A stretch of 14,111 nt of DNA from positions 1 through 14,111 of the forward strand of contig CAYFQE010000023.1 of the NCBI GenBank assembly GCA_964345235.1, written 5' to 3'. Within the stretch, counting starts at the first letter, position 1. Every line of letters begins with the position of its first letter. Positions 1 to 7,452 of this stretch are shown here, one piece after another. Under the pieces are notes generated by a model. The model was not told the DNA's origin. It worked only from the letters and a program-made list of their open reading frames with translations, and made no database searches. The translations under genes were made by a program, and so were the position numbers. The DNA comes from Scatomorpha sp964345235. Lineage in GTDB: Bacteria > Bacillota > Clostridia > Oscillospirales > Oscillospiraceae.

Positions 1-1588
1 TATCGGACATTCCGTAGCGGGTTACCATCTTTCTGGCAAGGTCGGTAGCTCTTTCAATGTCGTTGGAGGCGCCTGTCGTCACAATATCAAATACTATTTC
101 TTCAGCTGCTCTTCCTCCGCAAAGCACTTCCAGCTGTCTGTAAGCGTCTTCTTTACTCAGCAGCACTTTTTCGTCTTCTTCAACCTGCATGGTGTAGCCC
201 AGGGCGCCGGATGTTCTGGGAACAATCGTAATCTTTTGTACGGGCGCCGAGCCTGTTTGCATTGCGGCGACAAGGGCGTGTCCGATTTCGTGATAAGCCA
301 CAATACGCTTTTCCTTTTCCGAGAGGATGGCGTTTTTCTTTTCGGCGCCGGCAATTATTGTCTCAACCGATTCGGCCAGGTCATATGTGGTTACACGGCT
401 TCCGCCCATGCGGACAGTTCTCAAGGCCGCCTCGTTTACAATGTTTGCAAGCTGAGCTCCCGAAGCTCCCGCGGTCATACGCGCGATAAGGTTGACATCG
501 ATATTTTTATCTGTCTTAACTTTCTTTAAATGTACTTTTAAGATTTCCTCTCTGCCTATCAGGTCGGGCAACTCAACCCTCACCTGGCGGTCAAATCGGC
601 CCGGACGAAGCAGAGCGGGGTCTAAAACATCGGGTCTGTTTGTGGCCGCAAGGATGGTAACGCCCTTGTTGCCTTCAAAACCGTCCATCTCCGTGAGGAG
701 CTGGTTTAGAGTTTGCTCACGCTCATCGTTGGTGCTGAACTGCGAATCTCTCTTCTTGCCTATAGTGTCTATCTCATCTATAAAAACTATGCAGGGCGCC
801 TGTTTGCTTGCCTGGTCAAATAGCTCTCTCACTCTTGCCGCGCCTCTGCCCACAAACATCTCAACGAATTCAGAGCCCGAAATCGGGAAGAAAGGCACAT
901 CCGCCTCTCCGGCCACAGCTTTTGCCATCAAGGTTTTTCCCGTTCCCGGGGGACCGACTAAAAGCACACCCTTAGGACATTGAGCGCCTACCTCTTCATA
1001 TTTTTTGGGGTTGTTGAGATAGTCGATAATTTCCATCAGAGACTCTTTGGCTTCTTCCTGTCCCGCCACATCTTCAAAGGTCTTTTTATCCTTATCGGGT
1101 GTGTAAACCTTGGCTCCTCCCTGTCCGTGGATATTCAATCCGGCAGCGCCCATCTTGCTCGCCATATTTTTGCTGATTTGTCTTCCTATTAAGAAGAAGA
1201 TTAGGATGGGTATGCCGTAACTCAGCAGAGCCGAAAGCAGCAGGTTCGGTTTTTCGGGAATCTCGGCGGCGTAGTTAATTCCTTTTTCCTGCAGCATTTG
1301 CGGCAGCTCGGGATTATCTACAACGCCTGTTTTATAAATACGGAGCTGTCCGTTTTCTTCCTTGGTGTATCTGATTTCCGTGTCTGTAAATTGTACTTCC
1401 TGTACTTCTCCCGCCTCTATTGAGTTAATAAAGTCATAATATGTCGTCGTTCGCACTTGTCTTGACAAAAACGCCGGCATGATAACCATATTAAAAATCA
1501 AGATAACCAAAATAGCGATACCGTAATAATAAATCAACGGCCGCGGCATCTTTTTGGGATTCGGGTTGTTATAGTTTTTATCGTTCAT
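1..1588 (-). CDS. ftsH: ATP-dependent zinc metalloprotease FtsH (3' end beyond window)
   Basis: Membrane-anchored AAA+ protease that unfolds and degrades membrane and short-lived cytosolic proteins as a hexamer. The frame is open from ATG at 1588 to the left edge, 529 codons. Visible parts: TM helix about residues 18-40, an extracytoplasmic domain, TM2 about 116-135, Walker A GPPGTGKT 212-219, Walker B VFIDEID about 268-274, second region of homology with LLRPGRFDR 326-334, zinc motif HEIGH 433-437, and the likely third zinc ligand D510 in SNDIERAT. The start is supported by AGGAGG (1594-1599) five bases upstream. The sequence is of the clostridial FtsH type (GKKRD, NDEREQTLNQLLTEMDGF). The usual pore-loop FVGVG reads FVGRG (R248). 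The last part of the peptidase domain and the C-terminal tail lie outside the window. It follows the tRNA-editing gene by 37 bp on the same strand. Confidence 0.97.
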   Translation of the reverse strand, partial: MNDKNYNNPNPKKMPRPLIYYYGIAILVILIFNMVIMPAFLSRQVRTTTYYDFINSIEAGEVQEVQFTDTEIRYTKEENGQLRIYKTGVVDNPELPQMLQEKGINYAAEIPEKPNLLLSALLSYGIPILIFFLIGRQISKNMASKMGAAGLNIHGQGGAKVYTPDKDKKTFEDVAGQEEAKESLMEIIDYLNNPKKYEEVGAQCPKGVLLVGPPGTGKTLMAKAVAGEADVPFFPISGSEFVEMFVGRGAARVRELFDQASKQAPCIVFIDEIDTIGKKRDSQFSTNDEREQTLNQLLTEMDGFEGNKGVTILAATNRPDVLDPALLRPGRFDRQVRVELPDLIGREEILKVHLKKVKTDKNIDVNLIARMTAGASGAQLANIVNEAALRTVRMGGSRVTTYDLAESVETIIAGAEKKNAILSEKEKRIVAYHEIGHALVAAMQTGSAPVQKITIVPRTSGALGYTMQVEEDEKVLLSKEDAYRQLEVLCGGRAAEEIVFDIVTTGASNDIERATDLARKMVTRYGMSD

Positions 1589-1625
1589 ATATGCCTCCTA
1601 TTAAAATCATATTTTGTCGAGCAAT

Positions 1626-2114
1626 TTACATCTCTACAATATGAACAGCATTTCCATGTTCTTCTATAAGCTTAATTAAATCGCGGCTTTTAAGCCGAAC
1701 GGTCGCAGTGTTTTCGTTCGGATGGCATCCTATCATTGCGCTTCCTTCGAGAAAGCTCTTGTCAAAATAAAATTCAACTCTTCTTTCATCGTCGTTTAAT
1801 AAGCCGAAAGGCGTAACGGCGCCCGTCTCGAGCTTCATAATCTCGAGCAAGTCTTCACCGGATGCAAAGGTAAGCGGCTTTAAACCGTGTGTTTTTCTAA
1901 GCTCCTTTAAATTCACACGCTTCTCGCCTTTAACGCTTATTAAATAGTAGTTTCTCCTTTTGTCGTCACGGACAAATAGGTTTTTGGCGTTGTCCTCGGG
2001 ATGCGGAAGATTGACCTCAGCCAGTTCTTCCATGTTTAAAACCGCCTTGTGTTCCGTTGCTTCATAGGAAATTCCTTTTTGTTTTAGAAAATCATATATC
2101 TCTGTTTTATTCAT
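1626..2114 (-). CDS. Prolyl-tRNA editing protein, ProXp-ala/PrdX type (YbaK/EbsC fold)
   Basis: Free-standing trans-editing hydrolase that, in this family, removes wrongly attached alanine (or a similar small amino acid) from tRNA-Pro in the cytosol. The 162-residue product has the hallmarks of the family: K44 in AKNLFV, the GAVTPFGLLND stretch at 98-108 (GxxxP loop), and IGCHPNENTATV at 128-139. The length is typical for a stand-alone editing domain. An upstream GTG at 2123 would add three residues, but that GTG is part of the AGGTG ribosome site (2121-2125) placed 6 nt before ATG 2114, so ATG 2114 is preferred. It lies 30 bp after the Cys-rich partial gene and 37 bp before ftsH, all on one strand, so co-transcription is likely. 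The exact substrate cannot be told from sequence; relatives act on Ala-tRNA-Pro or Cys-tRNA-Pro. Confidence 0.88.
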   Translation of the reverse strand: MNKTEIYDFLKQKGISYEATEHKAVLNMEELAEVNLPHPEDNAKNLFVRDDKRRNYYLISVKGEKRVNLKELRKTHGLKPLTFASGEDLLEIMKLETGAVTPFGLLNDDERRVEFYFDKSFLEGSAMIGCHPNENTATVRLKSRDLIKLIEEHGNAVHIVEM

Positions 2115-2144
2115 GTGCTTCACCTGCTTTTTTTAGCTTTCTTT

Positions 2145-2413
2145 TTATTTCGATTCGGGGAAAAGCAAGTGGGCAAGATGTCTTCCGTCTACGCCGCCAA
2201 GCCTAAGTCCCTCTAAACAGTAATGGCAGTAGCAGACTACAATATCGGTTTTATACCTCTTGCAATATTCTTTCATAATCTCGGCCTGCTGCTCTTCCGT
2301 ATGCGGTGTGAATTTTCCAACGGAGCCTTCAACATAAAATTTCGGCGCTACTTTCGGGTTTCTCGGCGGCTGAGGGCGATATAACGAAATTCCGCAAAAC
2401 TCTGTATTCTCAT
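2145..2413 (-). CDS. C-terminal part of a Cys-rich protein (5' end lost in gap 1)
   Basis: A reading frame of 88 codons runs from the gap edge (first full codon at 2411) to TAA at 2145-2147. I do not recognise the family with certainty. The C-terminal part holds a dense cysteine motif, VVCYCHYCLEG (C60, C62, C65 of the visible part), followed by a Gly-rich GGVDGRHLAHLLF ending. This resembles in general layout the second CxxC half of CCG (HdrB-like) Fe-S domains, which also end in a His-Leu-rich helix, but that is a guess. The upstream neighbour across the gap is a DUF362 protein that also carries C-terminal cysteines, so the two may work together in a redox or Fe-S role. If the 11-base repeat flanking the gap is simply collapsed, this frame meets a stop with no start codon, so real coding sequence is probably missing. 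Confidence 0.6.
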
Positions 2414-2513
2414 NNNNNNNNNNNNNNNNNNNNNNNNNNNNNNNNNNNNNNNNNNNNNNNNNNNNNNNNNNNNNNNNNNNNNNNNNNNNNNNNNNNNNNN
2501 NNNNNNNNNNNNN
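2414..2513. other. Assembly gap 1 (100 N)
   Basis: Exactly 100 N, a conventional scaffold gap of unknown size. The 11 bases before it (2403-2413) are repeated directly after it (2514-2524). It removes the 5' part of the Cys-rich gene. Confidence 0.99.
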
Positions 2514-2535
2514 TGTATTCTCATCAGTTTATTGT

Positions 2536-3621
2536 TTATTGATTTTTAAGAAAATCAATAATAGCCGATGTAGAGGGCGGGCAGCCGCCTATGCTTTTGC
2601 ATATGCCGGAAGTGCATTGCCCCACGCCTGTTCCATCAGCCTCGGTACCTTTATAGCCCTGTCCGATTAGAACGGGGTTTTTCTTGAAGCGATACAGTCC
2701 GCCCTCTTCATCAAGCCTAGAAAGAGCGCGTATCAAATTTGCATAGCATGCCGAGCATGCATCTTTTGCATTTACATATCGTGAGAGCTCCTGCACTTTT
2801 CGTGAGGGCGAGGGCTTTGCAATGCTTTCATCACGGCTCAAAACAACAACCTCGGCGCTGTCAATATCAGCGCTTCCGACCCCTATTTCTTCCGCAATTT
2901 TTATATATTCAACATCATACGGCCTATAGCCGATGTTGTCCGCTATGTATGAGTCGATTAAAACGGGGTCTGTGCCGCAGAAAATGCGGTTCATCTGCAC
3001 AGGGTTTCCACCTTCCTCATAATCGAGATCGCCGCATATGCCGTCGACTAAAATAAAGTTCTGCTTAATTATCTTGTTTACATAGGCAATGGGCGTATGA
3101 AGGCCGCGTGCGTGGAATCTTCTCTTTTCCCTATCGGAAATACAGCCCTTCATGTTCTTAAGAGCCCCTGTTATCAAGGTCTGGCAGTGGCCCTTTAACA
3201 CGGGTATGTTTATGAGAAAATCCAGAGAGAGCACCTTGTTGCTTATCTCCATATCCATGCCCTTAAAAGTTTTTATGCTGTAGCTATCTTGCTTGATGTC
3301 AAAAAGCGGCACGCCGTATTTTTGAGAAATCTCCTCATACCCGCAAACTCTAAAGGCTTTTTTCGTGCTCTCTCCCGCCCATGCGCTCTCTAAAATTACA
3401 ATATCGTCGTGCCCCTGCTCTTTTAGATATTCAACCAAAGCCGAAACTATAAGCGGCGATGTTGTTGCGCCCGAGTACGAAGGTTTGGCCACAACCAAGT
3501 TGGGCTTAATGCCTATATAAGCGTCTTTGGGTATCATTCTTCCAAGCTCCGCCTTTTCAAGAACTTCCCGTGTCATCTTACGCAAATCTTCGCCATATGT
3601 TTGAATTATTTTATTTTTCAC
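2536..3621 (-). CDS. DUF362 family protein with C-terminal cysteine motifs
   Basis: A 361-residue soluble protein of the DUF362 family, whose function is not firmly known; many relatives carry Fe-S ferredoxin domains. Family features are the IKPNLV stretch near residues 38-43, the INIPVLKGH block, TGALKNMKGCISD, and the DGICG...GTDPVLIDS block. No classical ferredoxin motif is present. The C-terminus instead has CSAC (289-292) and C336, C341 and C347 in GQCTSGICKSIGGC, which could bind a metal or cluster (inference). The frame is open upstream to a TTG at 3678, but AAGGAG at 3630-3635 lies 8 nt before GTG 3621, so I take that start; GTG 3630 overlaps the ribosome site. It is first of a minus-strand group with the Cys-rich partial gene, the tRNA-editing gene and ftsH, and diverges from the nitroreductase. 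Confidence 0.85.
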   Translation of the reverse strand: MKNKIIQTYGEDLRKMTREVLEKAELGRMIPKDAYIGIKPNLVVAKPSYSGATTSPLIVSALVEYLKEQGHDDIVILESAWAGESTKKAFRVCGYEEISQKYGVPLFDIKQDSYSIKTFKGMDMEISNKVLSLDFLINIPVLKGHCQTLITGALKNMKGCISDREKRRFHARGLHTPIAYVNKIIKQNFILVDGICGDLDYEEGGNPVQMNRIFCGTDPVLIDSYIADNIGYRPYDVEYIKIAEEIGVGSADIDSAEVVVLSRDESIAKPSPSRKVQELSRYVNAKDACSACYANLIRALSRLDEEGGLYRFKKNPVLIGQGYKGTEADGTGVGQCTSGICKSIGGCPPSTSAIIDFLKNQ

Positions 3622-3689
3622 TGTTTTCACTCCTTGGCTTCGGCACCTGAATTTCGTTGTTTTAGGTGCATTTTCCAATTCTTGCTTCT

Positions 3690-3717
3690 ATTATATCGAT
3701 AGTCTCGTCTTCCGTAA
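3690..3717 (-). promoter_or_regulatory. Possible promoter of the DUF362 gene
   Basis: On the minus strand a perfect TATAAT (3690-3695) lies about 70 bp before the GTG start. The matching -35 is poor (TTACGG at 3712-3717, 16-bp spacer). It is the best sigma-A candidate in this divergent region, but the weak -35 keeps it tentative. Confidence 0.4.
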
Positions 3718-3790
3718 ATGAAAAAAGATTGAGTGCGGGTTTTCTTTGTGCTATCTTTATAATATTATCAGCTTATGCGTAGGCAAACAT

Positions 3791-3820
3791 TTGACCAAGC
3801 TTACAGTAATCGGATATGAT
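3791..3820 (+). promoter_or_regulatory. Sigma-A type promoter for the nitroreductase
   Basis: TTGACC (3791-3796), an 18-bp spacer and TATGAT (3815-3820) make a near-consensus promoter. Its expected start point lies about 30 bp before the nitroreductase ATG. A GGAGGA ribosome site (3845-3850) sits 6 nt before that ATG. No clear operator repeat is visible. Confidence 0.7.
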
Positions 3821-3856
3821 TAGGGTAATAAATATAGAATAAACGGAGGAATTATC

Positions 3857-4409
3857 ATGAGTGAAAATAAAAATATGAGCGTTTTTGAAGCTATATCAAC
3901 ACGCAGAAGCGTTCGCAACTTTACCGACGAAATTATAAGCTCTGATACTATGGACGAGCTCATAAGATTGGGGACCATGGCGGCCTCTGCAAGAAACAAG
4001 CAGCCCTGGGCATTTCTCATTATGCAAGGCAAAGACGAGATATTAAAGCACGATGAGCCTGCCAAAGCAAAACGACTTGAGACCCTCCCAATCAACACTC
4101 CTTATCATAGGCTGCTCTCGAACCCCGATTACAGAGTGTTTCAAAACTCCTCGAATCTGCTCCTCATCTATGGCAACGCAGAAAACCCCTTTTATGTGAA
4201 CGACTGCACGCTTGCCGCCGCAAATATCATGCTCGCCGCTCACGGAATGGGCTTGGGAACCTGCTGGATAGGCTTTGCCGCCAACTATTTAAACACTCCC
4301 GAGTTTAAGAGCGCATATGGAGTTGAGGACGGATATGAGCTGGTGTGCGCAATGACAATCGGCTATCCGGCAGGCCCCGTAACCAAAGTCCCTGCCAGAA
4401 AAGAGCCCA
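3857..4409 (+). CDS. Nitroreductase family flavoprotein (last residues lost in gap 2)
   Basis: FMN-dependent NAD(P)H oxidoreductase of the nitroreductase superfamily, a cytosolic homodimer in known members. The visible 184 residues cover nearly the whole domain: RRSVRNF at 16-22 (FMN phosphate contact), SARNKQPW at 44-51, the DCTLAAANIMLAA helix starting at residue 116, and GLGTCWIG at 132-139. The chain reads up to KVPARKEP just before the gap; in relatives only a short tail follows, so few residues are missing. The start is set by GGAGGA 6 nt upstream. The natural substrate cannot be told; members reduce nitroaromatics, quinones or flavins, or act in cofactor pathways. The transporter after the gap is on the same strand and may be co-transcribed. 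Confidence 0.9.
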
Positions 4410-4509
4410 NNNNNNNNNNNNNNNNNNNNNNNNNNNNNNNNNNNNNNNNNNNNNNNNNNNNNNNNNNNNNNNNNNNNNNNNNNNNNNNNNNNNNNNNNNN
4501 NNNNNNNNN
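4410..4509. other. Assembly gap 2 (100 N)
   Basis: Exactly 100 N. The flanking sequences share no overlap, unlike gaps 1 and 3, so real sequence is missing here: the stop of the nitroreductase and any spacer before the transporter. Confidence 0.99.
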
Positions 4510-4518
4510 GAGGTAAAA

Positions 4519-5460
4519 ATGAAGCAATCGTCAAATGTACTAAAAGAATATTCTTGGATTTTAGCGGCGCTTTTTTGCACCGTGCTTTGGGGCACGGCAT
4601 CGTCAGCCATCAAGCTAGGCTATGCCGTTTTTCCCGTGGACACAACGGAGCCCTTTAATGTAATTTTGTTTGCGGGCATCCGCTTCGTAGGCGCGGGCAT
4701 TTTAACTCTGCTTATAACCAAACCTCTTACACACGAAAGCCCCAAACTGAGCAAAGATATGTTCCGCCCCATTGCCGTTTTGTCGGTTTTTCAAACCATT
4801 TTGCAGTATATCTTTCTGTTTCTGGGCTTGGCCGCAGTCTCGGCATCGGCCGGCGCAATCTTAACCGGAACAAGCGTCTTCTTCACCGTAATTTTGGTTA
4901 CAATGATTTTCAGAACCGAGCCGCTGACAGGCAGAAAGTTTTTAGCAACCCTTTTAGGACTTGTCGGAATAATAGTGTTAAATCTGGGAAAAGACTTCAG
5001 TTTTAAGTTTCGTTTAAGCGCCGAAGGCTTTGTTTTGATGTCGTCGCTTATGAATGCTCTGGCAAATATGTTCATGAGCAAATACGGCAAAAAACACAAC
5101 CCCATGGCTCTAACCGGCTATCAGTTCCTGTTCGGCGGATTGTTTTTGGTGCTTCTTTCCGTATTGATGGGAGGCTCTGTGGGCATACCCGATATCCGCG
5201 GAGCAGCCGTAATGTTCTTTTTGATGCTCATATCTTCTTTGGCATACGGCGTATGGTCTATACTCCTCAAAATCAGACCGACGAGTCAGGTTGTAATATT
5301 CCACTCTTTCATTCCGGTTTTCGGCGCATTTTTCAGCTGGCTTATTCTTGGTGAAAACATTTGGAATTGGCGAATTTTGGTCGCCCTTGCTCTCATATCG
5401 CTGGGCACCCTTTTGGTAAACTATGTGCCGAAAGCCGCTGAAAAGATACAGGAAAAGTAA
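4519..5460 (+). CDS. EamA/DMT superfamily transporter
   Basis: Integral membrane protein of 313 residues, the usual size of a ten-helix drug/metabolite transporter built from two EamA repeats. The first helix begins after about 12 residues with WILAALFCTVLWGTASSAIK, typical of the family. A second copy of the repeat starts near LSAEGFVLMSSLMNALANMF, and the protein ends with the Gly-Glu-Asn block SWLILGENIWNW and a last helix before a short Lys-rich tail. The start ATG has GAGGT (4510-4514) 4 nt upstream, right at the gap edge. Substrates of such carriers (amino acids, nucleotides, metabolites, drugs) cannot be predicted here. The gene ends 37 bp before a strong hairpin terminator shared with the convergent zinc operon. 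Confidence 0.92.
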   Translation: MKQSSNVLKEYSWILAALFCTVLWGTASSAIKLGYAVFPVDTTEPFNVILFAGIRFVGAGILTLLITKPLTHESPKLSKDMFRPIAVLSVFQTILQYIFLFLGLAAVSASAGAILTGTSVFFTVILVTMIFRTEPLTGRKFLATLLGLVGIIVLNLGKDFSFKFRLSAEGFVLMSSLMNALANMFMSKYGKKHNPMALTGYQFLFGGLFLVLLSVLMGGSVGIPDIRGAAVMFFLMLISSLAYGVWSILLKIRPTSQVVIFHSFIPVFGAFFSWLILGENIWNWRILVALALISLGTLLVNYVPKAAEKIQEK

Positions 5461-5497
5461 TAAGCTTGGTTTATAAATTTTAAAATATTAAGACATA

Positions 5498-5541
5498 AAA
5501 CTGATATGCTCGGGGCAAAAGCACCCCGAGCATATCAGTTT
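5498..5541. terminator. Bidirectional hairpin terminator
   Basis: A perfect 18-bp inverted repeat, AAACTGATATGCTCGGGG (5498-5515) and its complement (5524-5541), with an 8-nt loop. T-rich sequence follows on the plus side (ATATATTTCGTTTTT). On the minus side the stem continues into TTTTATG. It lies between the convergent transporter gene and the zinc operon and can serve both. Confidence 0.85.
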
Positions 5542-5584
5542 ATATATTTCGTTTTTACTTTGGATTAAAAATTCTATTATAAAA

Positions 5585-6601
5585 CTATTCGTCAAATGTA
5601 ATCATCTTTGCCCATTCGAAAAACTGCTGTTCATATTTGGGGTAAATATCTTCATAGGTTGCAAANNNNNNNNNNNNNNNNNNNNNNNNNNNNNNNNNNN
5701 NNNNNNNNNNNNNNNNNNNNNNNNNNNNNNNNNNNNNNNNNNNNNNNNNNNNNNNNNNNNNNNNNCCCATTCGAAAAACTGCTGTTCATATTTGGGGTAA
5801 ATATCTTCATAGGTTGCAAACTGAACCACCCAGAACGCATCGGGAGCCTTATATATAACCGAGAAATATTTGTATGTTTGATTTGTATCCGGGTTGAAGA
5901 ATGAATAAGTAAAGTAATTAACACCGTCGGTTTCTTTTATTTCTGTGGGCGAATAACCCTTGTTAATTTCCAAAACCGCCGCTCCATACTCTTCCAGAGT
6001 ATATTTATCCAGGCCTGCATAATCAGCAAAAGCTTCTTTATATATGTTAAACTCTCCGACTATACAAATTTCTTCACCTTGCTCAGGGTAATCCTCGGGA
6101 TATTTATAGTCGTCGCTGAGAACAAATTCTATCGCCTGTGAGCAGCATGCAGCCGCATCCGAAATTATGCAGGCAAAATATCGTTTGCCTGTATTCTCGT
6201 CTTTGTAAGAGGCAAATATGCCCTCCATCTTCACAATCTTGCCAACATAGCTCTCCGGCGAATACATTATACGAAATAGCTCGGAGTAAACCATTGTTTT
6301 TGAAAGCACCGTTAAATCAATGTCTATACCCTCCTCGGTGTTTACGGTTTTTTCAGCTTCCTTTATCTGATTCGATTCAGACACATTATTATCCACGCTC
6401 TCTTTAAAAACATCGGATTCGTTAGCGGATTGCTTGCCGTTATCTAATCTTTTCTGGTCTGCTTCAGCCATTCCCGCTTCCAGCGCATCACTTACTCCCG
6501 CAGTTTGGTTTTTCGCTTTTCCGGAAGAGTCTATATTTCCGCAGCCGTATGACACGAATATGAGCGTAATGCATAGAAATAATACAAGATATTTTTTTCA
6601 T
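5585..6601 (-). CDS. Zinc-operon lipoprotein with OB-fold-like domain; frame broken by A7 tract and false gap
   Basis: Last gene of the znu operon. Its ATG (6599-6601) overlaps the znuB stop as ATGA, which suggests translational coupling. As assembled, A7 (6592-6598) throws the frame off; with six A the product starts MKKYLVLFLC and runs to lipobox VSYGC (C20), a classic lipoprotein signal. Taking out one A and collapsing the 55-bp repeat around the N run gives exactly 287 codons (286 residues). Only the part from GTG 6555 is in frame as given. After an acidic linker, residues about 103-205 resemble a domain I associate with clostridial OB-fold lipoproteins and with the C-terminal part of YcgQ/DUF1980 proteins: YVGKIVKMEG, an ACCSQAIEFVL motif, then EDYPEQGEEICIVGEF. 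The C-terminus has an Asn/Tyr-rich SFFNPDTNQTYKYF region. The function is unknown; a link to zinc is inferred from position. Confidence 0.75.
5666..5765. other. Assembly gap 3 (100 N), spurious
   Basis: Exactly 100 N, flanked by two identical 55-base copies (5611-5665 and 5766-5820). Collapsing the copies leaves the lipoprotein frame open to its TAG at 5585, so no sequence seems to be missing. Confidence 0.97.
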
Positions 6602-7452
6602 TGGCGCACTACTCCGGTCATCATTTCTGCCGCTCTGCAAATTAAAAAGGCCGCAACCAACACAGCGACAATCGTTGAGCCTACGGGCGTTCCTGCCAAA
6701 ATTGATATTACAATTCCCGAAAACGCACATATCACCGAAAGTATTGCCGAGAATATCGTGACCGCCTTGAAGCTTCGGAAAAGCCGCATTGCCGACAATG
6801 CGGGAAATATAACCAATGCGGAAATGAGCAGCGACCCCACAAGATTCATCGCCAATACAATAATAACCGCAACAACTATAGCTATCAGCAGATTGTAGGC
6901 GTCGGCATTCGTGCCTGTCGCTTTTGCGAAATTCTCGTCAAATGTCACTGCGAATATTTTGTTATAAAACATAATGAAAATAATTAACACGGCTATCGAC
7001 AAAACAACGCTCAAGAAAACCTCTTTCTGCGTAAGTGTCAATATAGAGGTTGAACCGAAAAGCGTGCTGCAAACATCGCCCGAAAGGTTTGACGAGCTTT
7101 TGAATAAATTCATTGTAAGGTAGCCAAACGCCAATGCACCTACCGAAATCATGGCAGTGGCGGCATCTCCCTTAATCTTGGCGCTCTGCCCTGTTCTAAG
7201 AATTAAAACGGCGCTTAAAACAGTAAGCGGCATCACGAGCAACATTTTGTTGCTCAAATTCAAAACGCTTGCTATGGATAATGCCCCGAACGCAACATGA
7301 GATAAGCCGTCGCCGATAAACGAAAACCTTTTCAGCACCAAAGTCACGCCGAGAAGCGAGGAGCACAGTGCAACAAGAACCCCCACAATCAGTGCATACT
7401 GTACAAACGGGTACTCAAGGTACATTGAAAGTTTATTTATCACCGCTCTCAC
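6598..7452 (-). CDS. znuB: Zinc ABC transporter permease (ZnuB/AdcB-like, ABC-3 family)
   Basis: Membrane subunit that carries the metal ion across the membrane, working with the ZnuC ATPase and ZnuA binding protein. It has 284 residues, mostly hydrophobic helices, with family blocks GVTLVLKRFSFIGDGLSHVAFGALS near residues 35-59 and NLVGSLLISALVIFPALSAM near 202-221. The first block includes the conserved GDGLSH of the ABC-3 permeases. The start is uncertain: GTG 7452 overlaps znuC by 20 bp, while GTG 7443 or ATG 7425 are also possible; AAAGG (about 7455) sits best for GTG 7443. The overlap points to translational coupling with znuC. Its TGA overlaps the ATG of the next gene (ATGA). Manganese or iron cannot be excluded from this subunit alone. 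Confidence 0.93.
   Translation of the reverse strand: MRAVINKLSMYLEYPFVQYALIVGVLVALCSSLLGVTLVLKRFSFIGDGLSHVAFGALSIASVLNLSNKMLLVMPLTVLSAVLILRTGQSAKIKGDAATAMISVGALAFGYLTMNLFKSSSNLSGDVCSTLFGSTSILTLTQKEVFLSVVLSIAVLIIFIMFYNKIFAVTFDENFAKATGTNADAYNLLIAIVVAVIIVLAMNLVGSLLISALVIFPALSAMRLFRSFKAVTIFSAILSVICAFSGIVISILAGTPVGSTIVAVLVAAFLICRAAEMMTGVVRQ

Noticed and set aside
492..983. 163-codon plus-strand frame
   Set aside because: It is the antisense shadow of the conserved FtsH AAA+ domain; its product shows no coherent family features.
4289..4613. Frames running through the N run between the nitroreductase and the transporter
   Set aside because: They are produced by reading N as codons; the phase across the gap has no meaning.
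5611..5820. A real 55-bp direct repeat or duplication inside the lipoprotein gene
   Set aside because: Both copies stop exactly at the N run, and one copy alone gives an intact frame, so an assembly overlap is the simpler reading.
6434..6898. 154-codon plus-strand frame
   Set aside because: Antisense to znuB and the start of the lipoprotein gene; no ribosome site, and the real gene is a strong family match.
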